NCBI GenBank assembly: GCA_022559845.1
Contig: CM040126.1
Coordinates: 125,030,886 to 125,094,885, forward strand
DNA from: Amorphophallus konjac
Lineage: Eukaryota > Streptophyta > Magnoliopsida > Alismatales > Araceae
Reading direction: 5' to 3'
DNA: 64,000 bases
Shown: piece after piece, positions 48,181-58,788 of the stretch
Numbering within the stretch: position 1 is the stretch's first letter
Layout: each line of letters begins with the position of its first letter
Translations under genes and position numbers: made by a program
Notes under the pieces: model-generated
Seen by the model: the letters and a program-made list of their open reading frames with translations, nothing else
The model's database searches: none
Told to the model about the DNA's origin: nothing

Positions 48181-48599
48181 ATATATGCAATTAGATTAAA
48201 AAAAGAGAGAAATGCACACATGAAACTAAACAAATTCAAACGACAAAAAAATAATAAACATAACAATGTCTGTTCTGGAGCCCTCACCTTCCCGGACCCT
48301 GTGCGAATGGAATACGAATGATGCCCTCGCAAGCCGGGTCTAGACCTCGGGGAGCCACCTCTGCCATGGTCATGACCTGACTTCTCCTCGGGCCAACAAT
48401 ACCTTGAATCTGACCTGTTTCCACCGGGATTTGTCCCGCTCCTTTTAATAAACATCAAGCTTGGCTTATTCTCGGCAGACATTTTCCAATCACCATTCAC
48501 ATTTCCGCTGTGCTTCCAATCTAGAAGACTTCCTAAATGGGGACTATGCAATAAGGAAATAAATGTGCTCAAATAGCCTCACCCTAATACAGGATACCC

Positions 48600-48915
48600 C
48601 GAGGTGTTTTCAAATTATCTACTTTCTTTTGTTAACATAAATTTTTGGCTACAGGGCCCCTCCTCTTGGTGATTAATCAAGGGTTTTCTACCCTTCGAGG
48701 TGATGTAATTAATGTTGTGACCTTTATGGCACGGCGGGTTCTGGTCCCGACACGAAACTCACTATCATCTGATCGGTCAGATGGCGCGCATTAGCGGCTA
48801 TAGACCACCTTAGTCTCTGGAGCATGGATAAACTGTCACATTATGATGGGCACGCCCATGCACTATATAAACGCAATAAATAAAACAAATAAATAAATAG
48901 AGGAAGTAAAAATTT
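48600..48915 (+). repeat. Dispersed repeat, copy 2 (unclassified)
   Basis: Diverged match to 5440-5835 in the same orientation (GGGCCCC start, GATGTAATTAATG, TTTATGGCA, GATCGGTCAGATGG, GACCACCTTAGTCT, GGGCACGCCCATGCAC, AATAAATAAAAC). Sequence around the two copies is different, so it is a dispersed element, not a large segmental duplication. Confidence 0.6.
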
Positions 48916-49316
48916 TAAGGTGTGTCCACAATTCTAGCACGTCCGGTGGGACAGGAACTTCCCTTCATCTTTTCGCTAAGATCTGGGATCGTTGCCCCTT
49001 CCTAAAATTCTAACTTTTTGAAGTTTGAACTTTTAGATCATATTCTGATAACTTTAATGTGGTGATATTTGGACCCCTTGTCGTCGCGAGCCATGCTGAA
49101 CATGGCTATCTGGCGGTGCCGACCAAGCTCAGCAGTTTTCCTCCAGTCATTGGCTTCCCTAACTTTTTGGGGGTAGCATTTGTGGACCTTCTAGAGACCC
49201 CGGAGGTAGAGTTTACAACATTCAACTTCGCGAAGGCTGCGCCAACGAAGCCTAAGATGGTGGGCTGCTACGTCCATCACATTGATACGCATACTTCTAC
49301 CAGCAAGAGGTGCACT
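48916..49316. other. Unassigned segment with one 89-codon frame
   Basis: The plus frame 49059-49328 has ordinary composition but no family I recognise. It could be a fragment of a host or element gene. Nothing else is seen. Confidence 0.35.
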
Positions 49317-50332
49317 GTAATACCTTAGATTCTTATCGGATCTTTCGGATTCTTATCAGAGTGCTTTCAGATCACTTTTGTGGGTCTTGAGTTGAGTTTT
49401 ACGATCCGCGTGGGTTTTTCTCTCGTACAAGTTAGGGAACCCCTTGATGAGTTTATTTCTCAGTTCATCGACTCGAGGACACTACAGTTGCGATGTACTC
49501 TTTTAGAGGATCGTTTCGACTATTTTACGTAATTTTCTGAATTAGTGGATTTTCGGCTCAAAAATCAAAATTTCAAAAATTAGGAAAATTTTTTAATTTC
49601 TTTTCTTTTTATTCTTTCTTTCTCTTCCTCTCTCCTCATTCGCACGCGTGACCCTCTCTCTCCCGTTCTCTCCCTTCTCGCCCTCTCGGCTCCGGCTGCA
49701 GACGGAGGAGGCATGGGCAGGCAGTGGAGATGCTGTGGCGGTGATCGGGTGCGCGATGGGGCGAGGATCGGACCGTTTCTGGTGCGATCCCAAATGTTGG
49801 ATTCAAAGCCGACGGTCGAGCTCGCGATGCGGTTTTTGATGCGATTTAGTCACTACGGTGCACGAAATCTTCGGTGGAGGTAGGGAGATGGAAGCCTTGC
49901 TTCTCTTCTACATTTCCTTGAAATTTTGTGTCGATCGGTGCGAGTTTGAGTGGGTTTCGTTCAGTTTCGGGAAAAGCATACTCGGGGGATGTGCATCGGG
50001 TTCACCAGAAAACGGCAATGATTTTTGACTAAATTAGTTTCATTGTGACCCCCAGCATGTTAGCGTTCTAGATCCGCTGATTTCGTGTCGATTGGTCGTC
50101 ATTTGGGGCCGGTACGAGTCCGGGAACCCCGGTGACCCAATTAGGGTCGATTCGTTGGAATCACCCATTTCTTGCGATCCAGCTGTTGCATGTGCCCCTT
50201 CCGGCCTGTGGAAGGTTAATTTCATCGATTAGGACTGTTTCCCCTGCGTTTAGATGCGAATGGGGCGTGGAACGGCCGAGATCGGCCATTCCCATGGTTT
50301 TCCCGTCGTATCGTGCTAGCGGTCGTTTCAAA
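49317..50332 (+). mobile_element. Left part of an LTR-like host region split by the copia insertion
   Basis: Opens with TGTAATACCTTAG, a start often seen in plant gypsy LTRs. It contains a T/C-rich stretch near 49585-49690 and GC-richer sequence to 50332. It is interrupted by the copia element and resumes at 63172, where clusters of GGCGGCCC and ACCGCCA words begin; the last bases here (CTAGCGGTCGTTTC) lead into GACCGTTAC after the insertion. No second LTR or end is in the window, so the LTR reading is tentative. Confidence 0.4.
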
Positions 50333-50469
50333 TGTTGTGACTCCTCTGTGTTGATGATGTTGACAATATGCTTCACTTCATTGGCAACAGCTTGTTTTGA
50401 TTGATTGGCAACTAGTTATGTTTTGATGAAATTGTTTTTATCAGATTGTCTGTGTGTTCTATGCATTCA

Positions 50470-52165
50470 CAGGTCTACACATTGCACACACACACAAGTC
50501 TATACACTCAAAGTCTATACATTACATTGTGTTGTGTTTGTGCATCATTGAGAACACAAGTCTATACATCCATTGCTTCAGTTCAATACCTGCTATGAGC
50601 ATGCATTGCATCAGTGCATTGCTTCCTCTGTGTATATACTACATTAGTGCATCCATCAGGCATACAGTCTATACACTAATACATGTAAGGTACTGTCTGC
50701 ACGATAATGTCTATACATTGCTGCATTGTTCGCACAGGCTAAGTCTATCCATCGTCCGTCTCAGTTGAGCTTCAAAGCATGTACATCCACCGTCTCACTT
50801 GAGCTGTGAAGTCTATACACTGTCCGTCTTACTTAGTGTCTCATGCAGCGTCAGCTCAGTAAGTCTGTACATTGCATTGGCTAAGTCTGTACACTGTCCG
50901 TCTCACTTAGCGTCTTATGCATTGGGCAAAGTCCATACACTGCAGCTCACATAACTAGCAAGTCTATACATTGCATTGTGGTGTTTGTGCTCAAAGTCTA
51001 TACAGTGCTTGCACTGTCATTCAAAGTCCATACATTGGACTGTAGCATGCACGAAGCTAAGTCCATACATTAGTGAATTATGTACAGCGTCATGCATCAT
51101 TCTTCAAAGCCCATACACTACACTGTAGCTTGCTCGAGGTGAAGTCTGTATATTCACCAGTTGAACTTCGAAGTCTATACATTGGGATCTTTACCTACGT
51201 TTAGTTTTACAAGTCTGTACATTGGGCTTTCAGATAAAGTCTATACATCCCAGAACTGTGCAAGTCTGTACATTGCTGCTTTGCCAAAGTCTTTACATTG
51301 TGAACCTTCAAGTATGTACAGACTTTGCTTCGCTCAAGTCTGTACATCATCCAGTTGTCTTTGGCAAGTCTTCACATCGTGAAGTCTATACATTCAATTG
51401 CTTTGCTTCGCTCAAGTCTGTACATCGTCCAGTTGTCTTTGACAAGTCTTCACATCGTGAAGTCTATACATTCAATTGCTTTTCTTTGCTCAAGTTTGTA
51501 CAGCCTTTTCCTTGGCAAGTCTATACATCGTTCATGAAGTCTGAACAACGAGCAAGTCTGTACATCGGACTAGTCTGCATCAGCTAAGTCCATACATTTT
51601 CCAGTGCATTGAATGCATCATTCATGAAGTCTGTACATCGAGCTGAAGGCTGGCTAAGTCTATACATCATCCGTCTTCCTTAGAGTCTCATGCATATCAT
51701 GAAGTCTGTACATCGCATAGCATTCAAGTCCGTACATTGTGCATCTTTTGAGTTGAAGTCCATACATCGTTCAGTTGTCTGTCCAAGTCTTTACATTGCG
51801 TAAGTCTATACATTGGCTGCTGAATGTTCTTCAAAGTCTGCACATTGCATTACACTTCAGCAAGCCTGTACAGCAGTTGCCTTCATATAGGAAGCATGTA
51901 CATCGCATAGCTCTGCATATACAAAGTCTAGACAACATTGCACGATGAGTCTACATATTCATATGGCATGTCTATACAACCATCTGCTATGTTCTTAGCA
52001 TTGCATACTTGAAGTATGTACAATGCCACAGCACTGCATTCACTAAGTCTGTACAATGCCATGGCCCTGCATACGTAGAGTCTGTATATTGCATTCGAGT
52101 TCACAAAGTCTATAAAGTGAAGCCTATACAATGCGTTACACTCTACAAAGTCTGTACAGGTTTAT
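50470..52165 (+). repeat. Array of AAGTCTRTACATTG motifs in U3
   Basis: The largest array of the window: many dozens of sense-strand copies with variants at position 7 (A or G) and in the tail (ATTG, ATCG, ACTG). A segment of about 75 bases near 51325-51480 is internally duplicated. The 3' LTR has the matching array at 60455-62145. Confidence 0.9.
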
Positions 52166-52378
52166 ACTTAAACTGATAATTTGATCCTCTGTCTGATAGG
52201 GACTCCTGGCTGAGATTGATGACTTGGCTCGTGATCCAAGGAGGACGAGGTGCCCAGATGGTGACAAGTGGAAGCAACCCATCCAGGATGCTGCCATGTG
52301 GATGAATTTCCTCGGATCTGGCGAATTCTATGGGCGGGAAATGTGGAAGCCACGTGCCCTTATCCAATCTGCTACTGG

Positions 52379-52388
52379 TATATATATG
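52379..52388 (+). promoter_or_regulatory. Probable TATA box of the SIRE-type LTR
   Basis: GGTATATATATGAG, preceded by TATCCAAT about 20 bases upstream and followed by a GA-rich leader. The matching site in the 3' LTR is 62359-62368. Confidence 0.7.
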
Positions 52389-52719
52389 AGCCTTCTTCTT
52401 CAGAAGGAGGCTGATCGAACAAGTGGCAAAGTCTAGACAGTGAGACTGAAAGTCTGAAGCAGCAGAGAGCCACTGAGATCCACAGAGAAGAAAAGCAGAG
52501 AAGAGAAGAAAGAGAGAAAAGAGAGATGTGTTGAGAGAGTTTGATTGAGAGAGTTGAGTTGAGAGAGCTTTCGAGAGGTCTTGTAAATCAGACTCTTGGT
52601 TCAGATACCAGAGTTGATTCTGCTCATACTTGAGCTACATTCGTCGTGTTTTTACATTTCATTTGTTTCTGTTTTTCTTGATTTTGATACACGTTTGTTA
52701 TCAAGCTGTGAGGCAGCAA

Positions 52720-52944
52720 TTGCAGTGGAGGTTTCCACTGGACAAGTGAAGCTGTAATCCTCAGTAGGCGAGACTTGGTCTCGGACGGCTAAGCTGTATT
52801 GCCCAGCGGTTGCAGAGGATCTGTTCCTCTGGTCATCAAGCTATAAAGCCCAGCGAAGCTGTGTATCAGCAGTTGTTGGCAAGTTGTGAAGCCCAGCTGT
52901 TCAAGCTGTGAGTCAGCAGAATCCACACTCTAGTTGGAGTGTGG
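52720..52944 (+). repeat. Run of stem-loops in the transcribed LTR
   Basis: Perfect short inverted repeats in a row: GTGGA-GGTT-TCCAC, CGAGAC-TTG-GTCTCG, AGAGGA...TCCTCT, CAGCT...AGCTG and the final CCACACTC-TAGTTG-GAGTGTGG. The 3' LTR repeats them at about 62700-62930. Confidence 0.8.
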
Positions 52945-53190
52945 GGTGGACGTAGGTCTCTGACCGAACCACCTAAAAATCTTGGGTGTCTTGTGTTTGT
53001 GAGATTGCTTGTGATTTGCTGTGTGGCTGCAGTGTCGACACTCTTCATAGTGTTCTTTCTATCGTTCTACAGTTGTTTGTTTAAATTCCGCATTAGAGCT
53101 CAACTGTGTTTTAAAATTAGACATTAGATCTATTCACCCCCTCTAGATCCACACTTCGTGGAGATAGACTGTGTCCATCTAACATAACAG

Positions 53191-53204
53191 TTGGTATCAG
53201 AGCC
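53191..53204 (+). other. Primer-binding site of the SIRE-type element
   Basis: TTGGTATCAGAGCC starts one base after the 5' LTR and fits the 3' end of initiator tRNA-Met. Confidence 0.9.
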
Positions 53205-53248
53205 ATACTCTTCTACAGGGACTTACCGCCCGAAGAGGAAAGGCAAAG

Positions 53249-55672
53249 ATGGATGCTCGAGGGATGATAGCTGAAGGATACTCAACCACAAAGCCCCCAT
53301 TCTTCGATGGATCTAACTGTGCATACTGGAAGAACCGTATGCAAGTATTTCTGAGGGCGAAGGATTACGAGATCTGGAAGGTAGTAAGCAAGGGACCTTA
53401 TGAGCTGTCCCCTAATGAGAAAGTCTGGACCAAGGAGGAGATCAGGAGGTCTACACTAAATTGGAGTGCCATAAATGCCATTCAGTGCTCACTGCACCCC
53501 ACAAAATTTTCTCGGGTATCAGCTTACAATTCAGCTAAGGAGATGTGGGATGCATTGGAAGTTATTCATGAAGGAACTTCTCAGGTTAGAGAAACGAAGG
53601 CTAATCTCCTTGTGTCTGAATATGAAGCATTCAAGATGAAGCCAAACGAGACCATCAAGGAGATGTACTCTCGATTAACTATCATCACAAATGGTCTTAG
53701 AGGTCTCGAGAAACCTCAGACAGAATACGATGTAGTGAGGAAGATATTGCGCTCCCTGACTCATGCTTGGCATACTAAGGATACAGTGATGGAGGAGTCA
53801 AGGGATTTGCGAACCACAAGGGCTGATGAGCTAATTGGCTCGCTAATGGCATATGAGATTAATATGCCAAAGATAGAAGAAGCTGAGAGGAAGAAGAAGC
53901 CAATCGCTCTGAAAGTTGGTGCCAACAAATCCAGCAAATCCAGCTCTAGCAGTTCATCATCCGAGGAGAGCCTGAATGAAGAAGACATAACTCATACTGA
54001 GATGGCAATGATGACCAGAGAGTTCAGGCGGTTCCTCAGGAAAGGAGCAGGACGATTCAGCCAAAAGAAGTATAGTGGCGACCGAAGGGATAAAAGGTAT
54101 AAACATAACTCTGCAAAGAAAATTGAATCTAATACTTGTTATCAATGCAGGAAGGCAGGCCATATGAAAGCTGACTGTCCAGAGAATCAGAAATACAAGG
54201 ACAAGTCAAAGAAGAAGAACACGAAAGGGAGAGCAATGGTTAGCATCTGGAGTGATGAAGATGAAGGCTCCTTGAGCAATACCTCTGACAGTGAAGCCGA
54301 ATCTGAACAGCCCATTTGCCTTATGGCAACAAGCTCTGAAGACAGAGAGGAGGACTCAGATGAGGTAATCACTAGATTCAAAAATTTTACTATTGCTGAT
54401 TGGGTAGATGCCTACCATGACATAGCTGATAGAGCTGATGATATTAGAAAGGAAAACAGGCATCTAAGAAGAAAGATTAACTCCATGCAAAATGATACAA
54501 CTGTAACTGATAAAATTGCATGTCTAGAATCTGAGAATGAAAAATTGAAACTCACATGTTCTGAATTAGAAGAAATCAAGAATGAGTCAAAAGCCTCTAA
54601 AGAAGAAAATGAGAGGTTAGAAAAAGAAACTGATGAACTGAAATTGAAAATTCAGAAATGTGAGAGTGAGATAAAAATAGTGAATGAAAAATATCAAGCT
54701 ATCCTAAGTGTGAATACAGAACTTAAGAAATCCATTGAAGATATTCAAAAGGATAATGAGGACAAGCTTAAGATTATTGAGAAAATGACCCAAGGTTCAG
54801 ATAACCTAAATGCTTTGTTAGGGTCAGAGGTCAACTTCAGAAAAGAGGGCCTTGGATTTAATTCTAGTGCAACAAAAACCTTTGGAATGAAAACTATTTC
54901 ATTTGTTGCACAAAAAGAGAAAGGACCCCTAATTAATATGAATTCAAACATTTCATTGAACAAAACTGCTAATCTGAAAAAGCCCAGTGCTGAGGAGAAT
55001 GGCAAACAAAAGTTGAGTGAGCCTAGTAGAGTTAGCACATCCAAGAAAAATCCCAAAGCTCAGTTTCAGGTTAGGGGTCAACCTACACAGTCTTATAAAC
55101 CCCATGTTAAGGTCACCAAGTCTCCACCATCACCACCACCTCTGAAAAAGACCCAATACACACCTATGAATAGGTCAGCAGGGTCCAAGGTGCAGGGGAG
55201 GCAGAATGCCTTTAGAGCTCAACCCAAACATTTCTACCAACCTAGAGCCCAGTCCCATTTCTTTGCACAGTCAACCTATCCAAATAGGTCAGGATGGACT
55301 AGGACTCAAGGAAGGTTTACAGGTCATGGACATCAGGCTACACAGTCTTATAGACCTTACACCAGAAATTGGGTTAGTGGGTATGGCAATTGGACACCAA
55401 GGAACCAACATTTCTACAGCCAGCCCAATGATTACTATGGCCAAAATTTCATGAATACATCCTGGCCAAGGCACTGGCACAGAAATAATCAATCTGTGAA
55501 TAATCATGCTAGTGTCAACAAGAAAAAGCAAAACAAAAAGAAATCTGGAAAATCCGCTGAACAGAACCGTTTCAAACAAATGTGGATTCCTAAAAGTCTA
55601 CTTACTTGTTTTAATTGCTTTTCATCTTCTCTGGAGCCCAATCAGTCTTGGGTTCCAAACTTCTCTACCTGA
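53249..55672 (+). CDS. gag: GAG protein of the SIRE-type copia element
   Basis: 807 residues, open. Residues about 8-215 are a complete UBN2-type copia GAG domain (FFDGSNCAYWKNRM, KGPYEL, AKEMWDALEVIHEG, TRADELIGSLMAYE). A serine run and basic region lead to one zinc knuckle, C297-C310 (CYQCRKAGHMKADC). Acidic sequence follows, then a lysine/glutamate-rich coiled coil (about 385-520), then a long basic C-terminal part rich in Q, N, P and aromatics (about 590-790). Expected to form the particle and bind RNA. It ends at a TGA (55670); pol continues in the same frame directly after it. That stop could be a readthrough signal or a mutation. The ATG at 53249 lies 59 bases after the LTR. Confidence 0.85.
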   Translation: MDARGMIAEGYSTTKPPFFDGSNCAYWKNRMQVFLRAKDYEIWKVVSKGPYELSPNEKVWTKEEIRRSTLNWSAINAIQCSLHPTKFSRVSAYNSAKEMWDALEVIHEGTSQVRETKANLLVSEYEAFKMKPNETIKEMYSRLTIITNGLRGLEKPQTEYDVVRKILRSLTHAWHTKDTVMEESRDLRTTRADELIGSLMAYEINMPKIEEAERKKKPIALKVGANKSSKSSSSSSSSEESLNEEDITHTEMAMMTREFRRFLRKGAGRFSQKKYSGDRRDKRYKHNSAKKIESNTCYQCRKAGHMKADCPENQKYKDKSKKKNTKGRAMVSIWSDEDEGSLSNTSDSEAESEQPICLMATSSEDREEDSDEVITRFKNFTIADWVDAYHDIADRADDIRKENRHLRRKINSMQNDTTVTDKIACLESENEKLKLTCSELEEIKNESKASKEENERLEKETDELKLKIQKCESEIKIVNEKYQAILSVNTELKKSIEDIQKDNEDKLKIIEKMTQGSDNLNALLGSEVNFRKEGLGFNSSATKTFGMKTISFVAQKEKGPLINMNSNISLNKTANLKKPSAEENGKQKLSEPSRVSTSKKNPKAQFQVRGQPTQSYKPHVKVTKSPPSPPPLKKTQYTPMNRSAGSKVQGRQNAFRAQPKHFYQPRAQSHFFAQSTYPNRSGWTRTQGRFTGHGHQATQSYRPYTRNWVSGYGNWTPRNQHFYSQPNDYYGQNFMNTSWPRHWHRNNQSVNNHASVNKKKQNKKKSGKSAEQNRFKQMWIPKSLLTCFNCFSSSLEPNQSWVPNFST

Positions 55673-58600
55673 TTGTGTGTGCTGGTATGCCTGACAGTCA
55701 AGAATAATTTGTGGTACTTGGATAGTGGCTGCTCCAGGCATATGACAGGGGATAAGGCCAAGTTCTGCATGCTGACAGAGAAACAAGGAGGCCTTGTCAC
55801 CTTTGGTAGCAATACAAAGGGTAAGATTGTTGGAACAGGTAAGATAGGTAAGTGTACTACTTGTTGCATTAAGGATGTCATGCTGGTTGAAGGATTAGCT
55901 TATAACTTACTTAGCATCAGCCAGCTATGTGATAAAAGATGCAAAGTGCTTTTTGACTCTCAATGTTGCAAAGATTTTGAACCTGATTCCGAAACTGTTA
56001 AATTTTCTGGTAAGAGGATAAATAACACTTACATGATAGATCTAGATGATATTCAACATTCTAACCTATGCCTTACTGCTAGTAGAGAAGACTTAGCATT
56101 TTTATGGCATCGTAGGTTAGGTCATGCTAGTTACACTATTTTGCATAAACTAAATAAGCATAGCATGGTTAGAGGACTTCCTGAAGTTTCTTTTAAGAAA
56201 GAAAATAAAATCTGTGATGCATGCACTCAATCAAAGTTAACTAGAAAGTCATTTAAATCTAGAACAGAAAATCTGTCTTCTAAACCCTATGAGCTATTAC
56301 ACATGGACCTTTTTGGGCCAACCAGGTCTGTCAGCTTATTAGGGAGGAAGTATGGGTTTGTCATGGTAGATGACTTCTCTAGGTATACTTGGGTATATTT
56401 CTTATCACATAAAAGTGATGCATTCTCAGAATTTCAGGAGTTCTGTCTTGAGAAAAACCAGAAAATTGAAAATATTTTGACTGATCATGGAGGTGAGTTT
56501 GAAAACTCACAGTTTGATGAATTCTACAGGTCAAATGGAATTAACCATAGGTTCTCCTCACCAAGGACACCTGAGCAGAATGGAGTTGTGGAGAGAAGGA
56601 ACAGAACCCTAGTGGAGATGGGTCGTACACTCTTGGTTGAAGGTGGTCTACCAAGAAGGTTTTGGGCTGAAGCAGTAAATACTGTTTGTTATGTAATTAA
56701 CAGAGCCATGGTAAGACCTTCTACCCAGAAAACACCCTATGAGATCATAAAGGGTAAGAAACCTTCTATTGCTCACTTCAAGGTTTTTGGGTGTAAATGT
56801 TTTATACATATAAATGATAAAAGAGACCTTGACAAATTTGAACCTAAAGGTGAACCAGGAATTTTTCTTGGTTATTCTGAAAACACCCGAGCATATAGAG
56901 TGTATAATCTGAATTCCAATACTGTTGAAGAATCTCCACATATAGTTTTTGATGAATCCTTGTTAAAGACTAATATTGGCCAATGCAGGAATGAAGATAG
57001 TGGTGATATTCTAAAAGAAGGAAATTCTGCAGACCAATCCGAAAATGAGGAAGGTAATGAAGAGCCTAATGAAGAAGAGCCTACAGTTCAGGGGGAGGTA
57101 AATAAAAATCATGACAATCCAATTGTTAACATTAGATATCTTAAAGATCATCCTATAGATAATGTGATTGGAAATCTGCATGACCCCCCTAGGACCAGAG
57201 GCCACTTAAGGATTCAAAATGAATTGAATGCATATGCGTTTGTTTCAAATATAGAACCCAAGTCCATTGACTGTGCTCTCAAAGATGTGCATTGGATTAA
57301 TGCCATGCATGAGGAGCTCAATCAATTTGACAGGAATAAGGTGTGGCATTTGGTTCCACCTCCTGATCATGAAACATTCATAGGGACTAAATGGGTATTC
57401 AGAAATAAAACTGATGAATCAGGGAATGTCATTAAAAATAAGGCCAGACTTGTAGCTCAGAGGTATAATCAGGAATTTGGAATAGACTTTGAAGAGTCTT
57501 TTGCCCCTGTAGCCAGGTTAGAAGTAATCAGAATATTATTGGCTTATGCATGTTCCCTAGGAATAAATCTTAGCAGATGGATGTAAAATCTGCTTTTCTA
57601 AATGGGAAAATCAGTGAGGATGTCTATGTGAGGCAGCCTCCTGGATTTGAATGCTTAGACTTCCCTAATCATGTCTATAAACTCTGAAAAGCTCTCTATG
57701 GTTTAAAGTAAGCTCCTAGAGCTTGGTATGACAGGTTGAGCAAATTCCTCACTGATAAGAACTTCACAAGAGGTGTAGTTGATCAAACATTGTTTACCAT
57801 GGTGAGTCATTCAGATATTCTTATCATTCAAATTTATGTCCATGACATTGTGTTTAGGTCAACTAACCCCAAATCGTGTGAGGAATTCTCTCAAATTATG
57901 ACTAATGAGTTTGAAATGAGCTCAATGGGTAAGCTCAAACTATTTCTTAGACTGCAAGTTACACAATTAAAGGATGGTACTTTCATCTCTCAGTCCAAGT
58001 ACATAAGGGATCTATTGAAGAAGTACAAAATGGACAACCTCAAGGAAATAGCTGCTCCAATGGGTACCTCAACCAGTTTCGATGAAGATCCTCAAGGTAA
58101 ACCAGTGGACCAAAGGCTATATAGAGGTATGATCGGATCCCTTCTATATCTTACAGCATCTAGGCCTGACATTCAATTTTCAGTGTGTTTATGCTCTAGA
58201 TTTCAGGCTAGTCCCAAAGAATCACATCTTAAATCAGTGAAAAGGATTTTTAGATATTTACTAGGCACCCAAGAGCTAGGTCTTTGGTATCCTGCCAAGT
58301 ATGAGTTAGAACTTCTAGCCTACACTGATGCAGATTATGCTGGGTGTCGAGTAGAGAGAAAAAGCACTAGTGGATATTGTCAATTCCTAGGTGGCTGTCT
58401 GGTATCTTGGGCATCTAAGAAGCAATACACTGTAGCCTTGTCTACAGCTGAAGCTGAATATGTTGCAGCTGGTAATTGTGCTGCCCAAGTACTATGGATC
58501 AAGCACCAACTAGATGATTATCAGATAAAATTGGGATGTATTCCAATGTTATGTGATAATACTAGTGCTATATGCCTTGCTAAAAATCCTGTTCATCATT

Positions 58601-58788
58601 CTAGGACTAAGCATATAGAAATAAAACACCATTTTCTTAGAGATGTTGTAAATAAAAAGGAAATTGAAATGAACTTCATTGAAACTGAAAAATAAATTGT
58701 TGATATTTTTACTAAGCCTCTTGGGAATGAAAGGTTCAAATTTCTTAGAAGAGAACTTGGCTTGTGTAAATTTCAGCATAATGAATAA
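55673..58788 (+). pseudogene. pol: POL of the SIRE-type copia element, broken
   Basis: In frame with gag after its TGA. Protease: [13 protein letters not shown] with DSG at 55721. Integrase: WHRRLGHAS and CDAC (HHCC), then the catalytic triad at residues D212, D271 and E307 of this segment, with the usual 35 residues between the last two. Reverse transcriptase: [12 protein letters not shown], a frameshift near 57571-57586 at the [11 protein letters not shown] motif, stops at 57685 and 57709 in the KALYGLK region, and YVHDIVF in place of YVDD, which removes a catalytic aspartate. RNase H: YTDADYAG, STAEAEYVA, CDNTSAICLAKNP, SRTKHIEIKHHF. Another TAA at 58693 comes before the normal end (58786). 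The copy is inactive. Stops at CAA or CAG positions fit C-to-T change. Confidence 0.9.

Larger units (their letters stand above)
46868..48599. other. A-rich sequence with palindromic repeats, probable old retroelement DNA
   Basis: Begins with the right ATTCG duplication (46868-46872). The first 180 bases look mildly coding on the minus strand (a hydrophilic frame to 47043, unrecognised). The rest is A-rich on the plus strand with the palindrome block 47331-47575, an 18-bp perfect palindrome AACTCTATCGATAGAGTT (47939-47956), a poly-C run near 47980 and an AAT microsatellite (48093-48180). A less repetitive segment at 48280-48560 shows no domain I recognise. The minus-strand frames at 47473-48572 are driven by base composition. 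Confidence 0.5.
50333..53189 (+). mobile_element. 5' LTR of the SIRE-type copia element
   Basis: Starts TGTTGTGACTCC, ends CTAACATAACA. Motif array (50470-52165), CCAAT (52363), TATA (52379-52388), GA-rich leader (about 52480-52570), stem-loops (52720-52944), conserved block (52945-52982), TTCACCCCCTCT near 53136. Confidence 0.9.

Noticed and set aside
47473..48572. Minus-strand frames of 205 and 209 codons with hydrophobic stretches resembling membrane segments
   Set aside because: Antisense of A-rich repeats gives F, L and I runs. The less repetitive end (48290-48560) has no motif I recognise.
49059..49328. Possible exon of a host gene (89 codons), and likewise 5195-5380 (61 codons)
   Set aside because: Ordinary composition but no recognisable family and no visible neighbouring exons. 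Kept only as unassigned segments.
50470..52165. CRISPR-like array of short repeats with unique spacers
   Set aside because: Spacing is irregular, repeats are imperfect and not palindromic as a whole, the array lies inside LTRs of a plant retroelement, and there are no cas genes.
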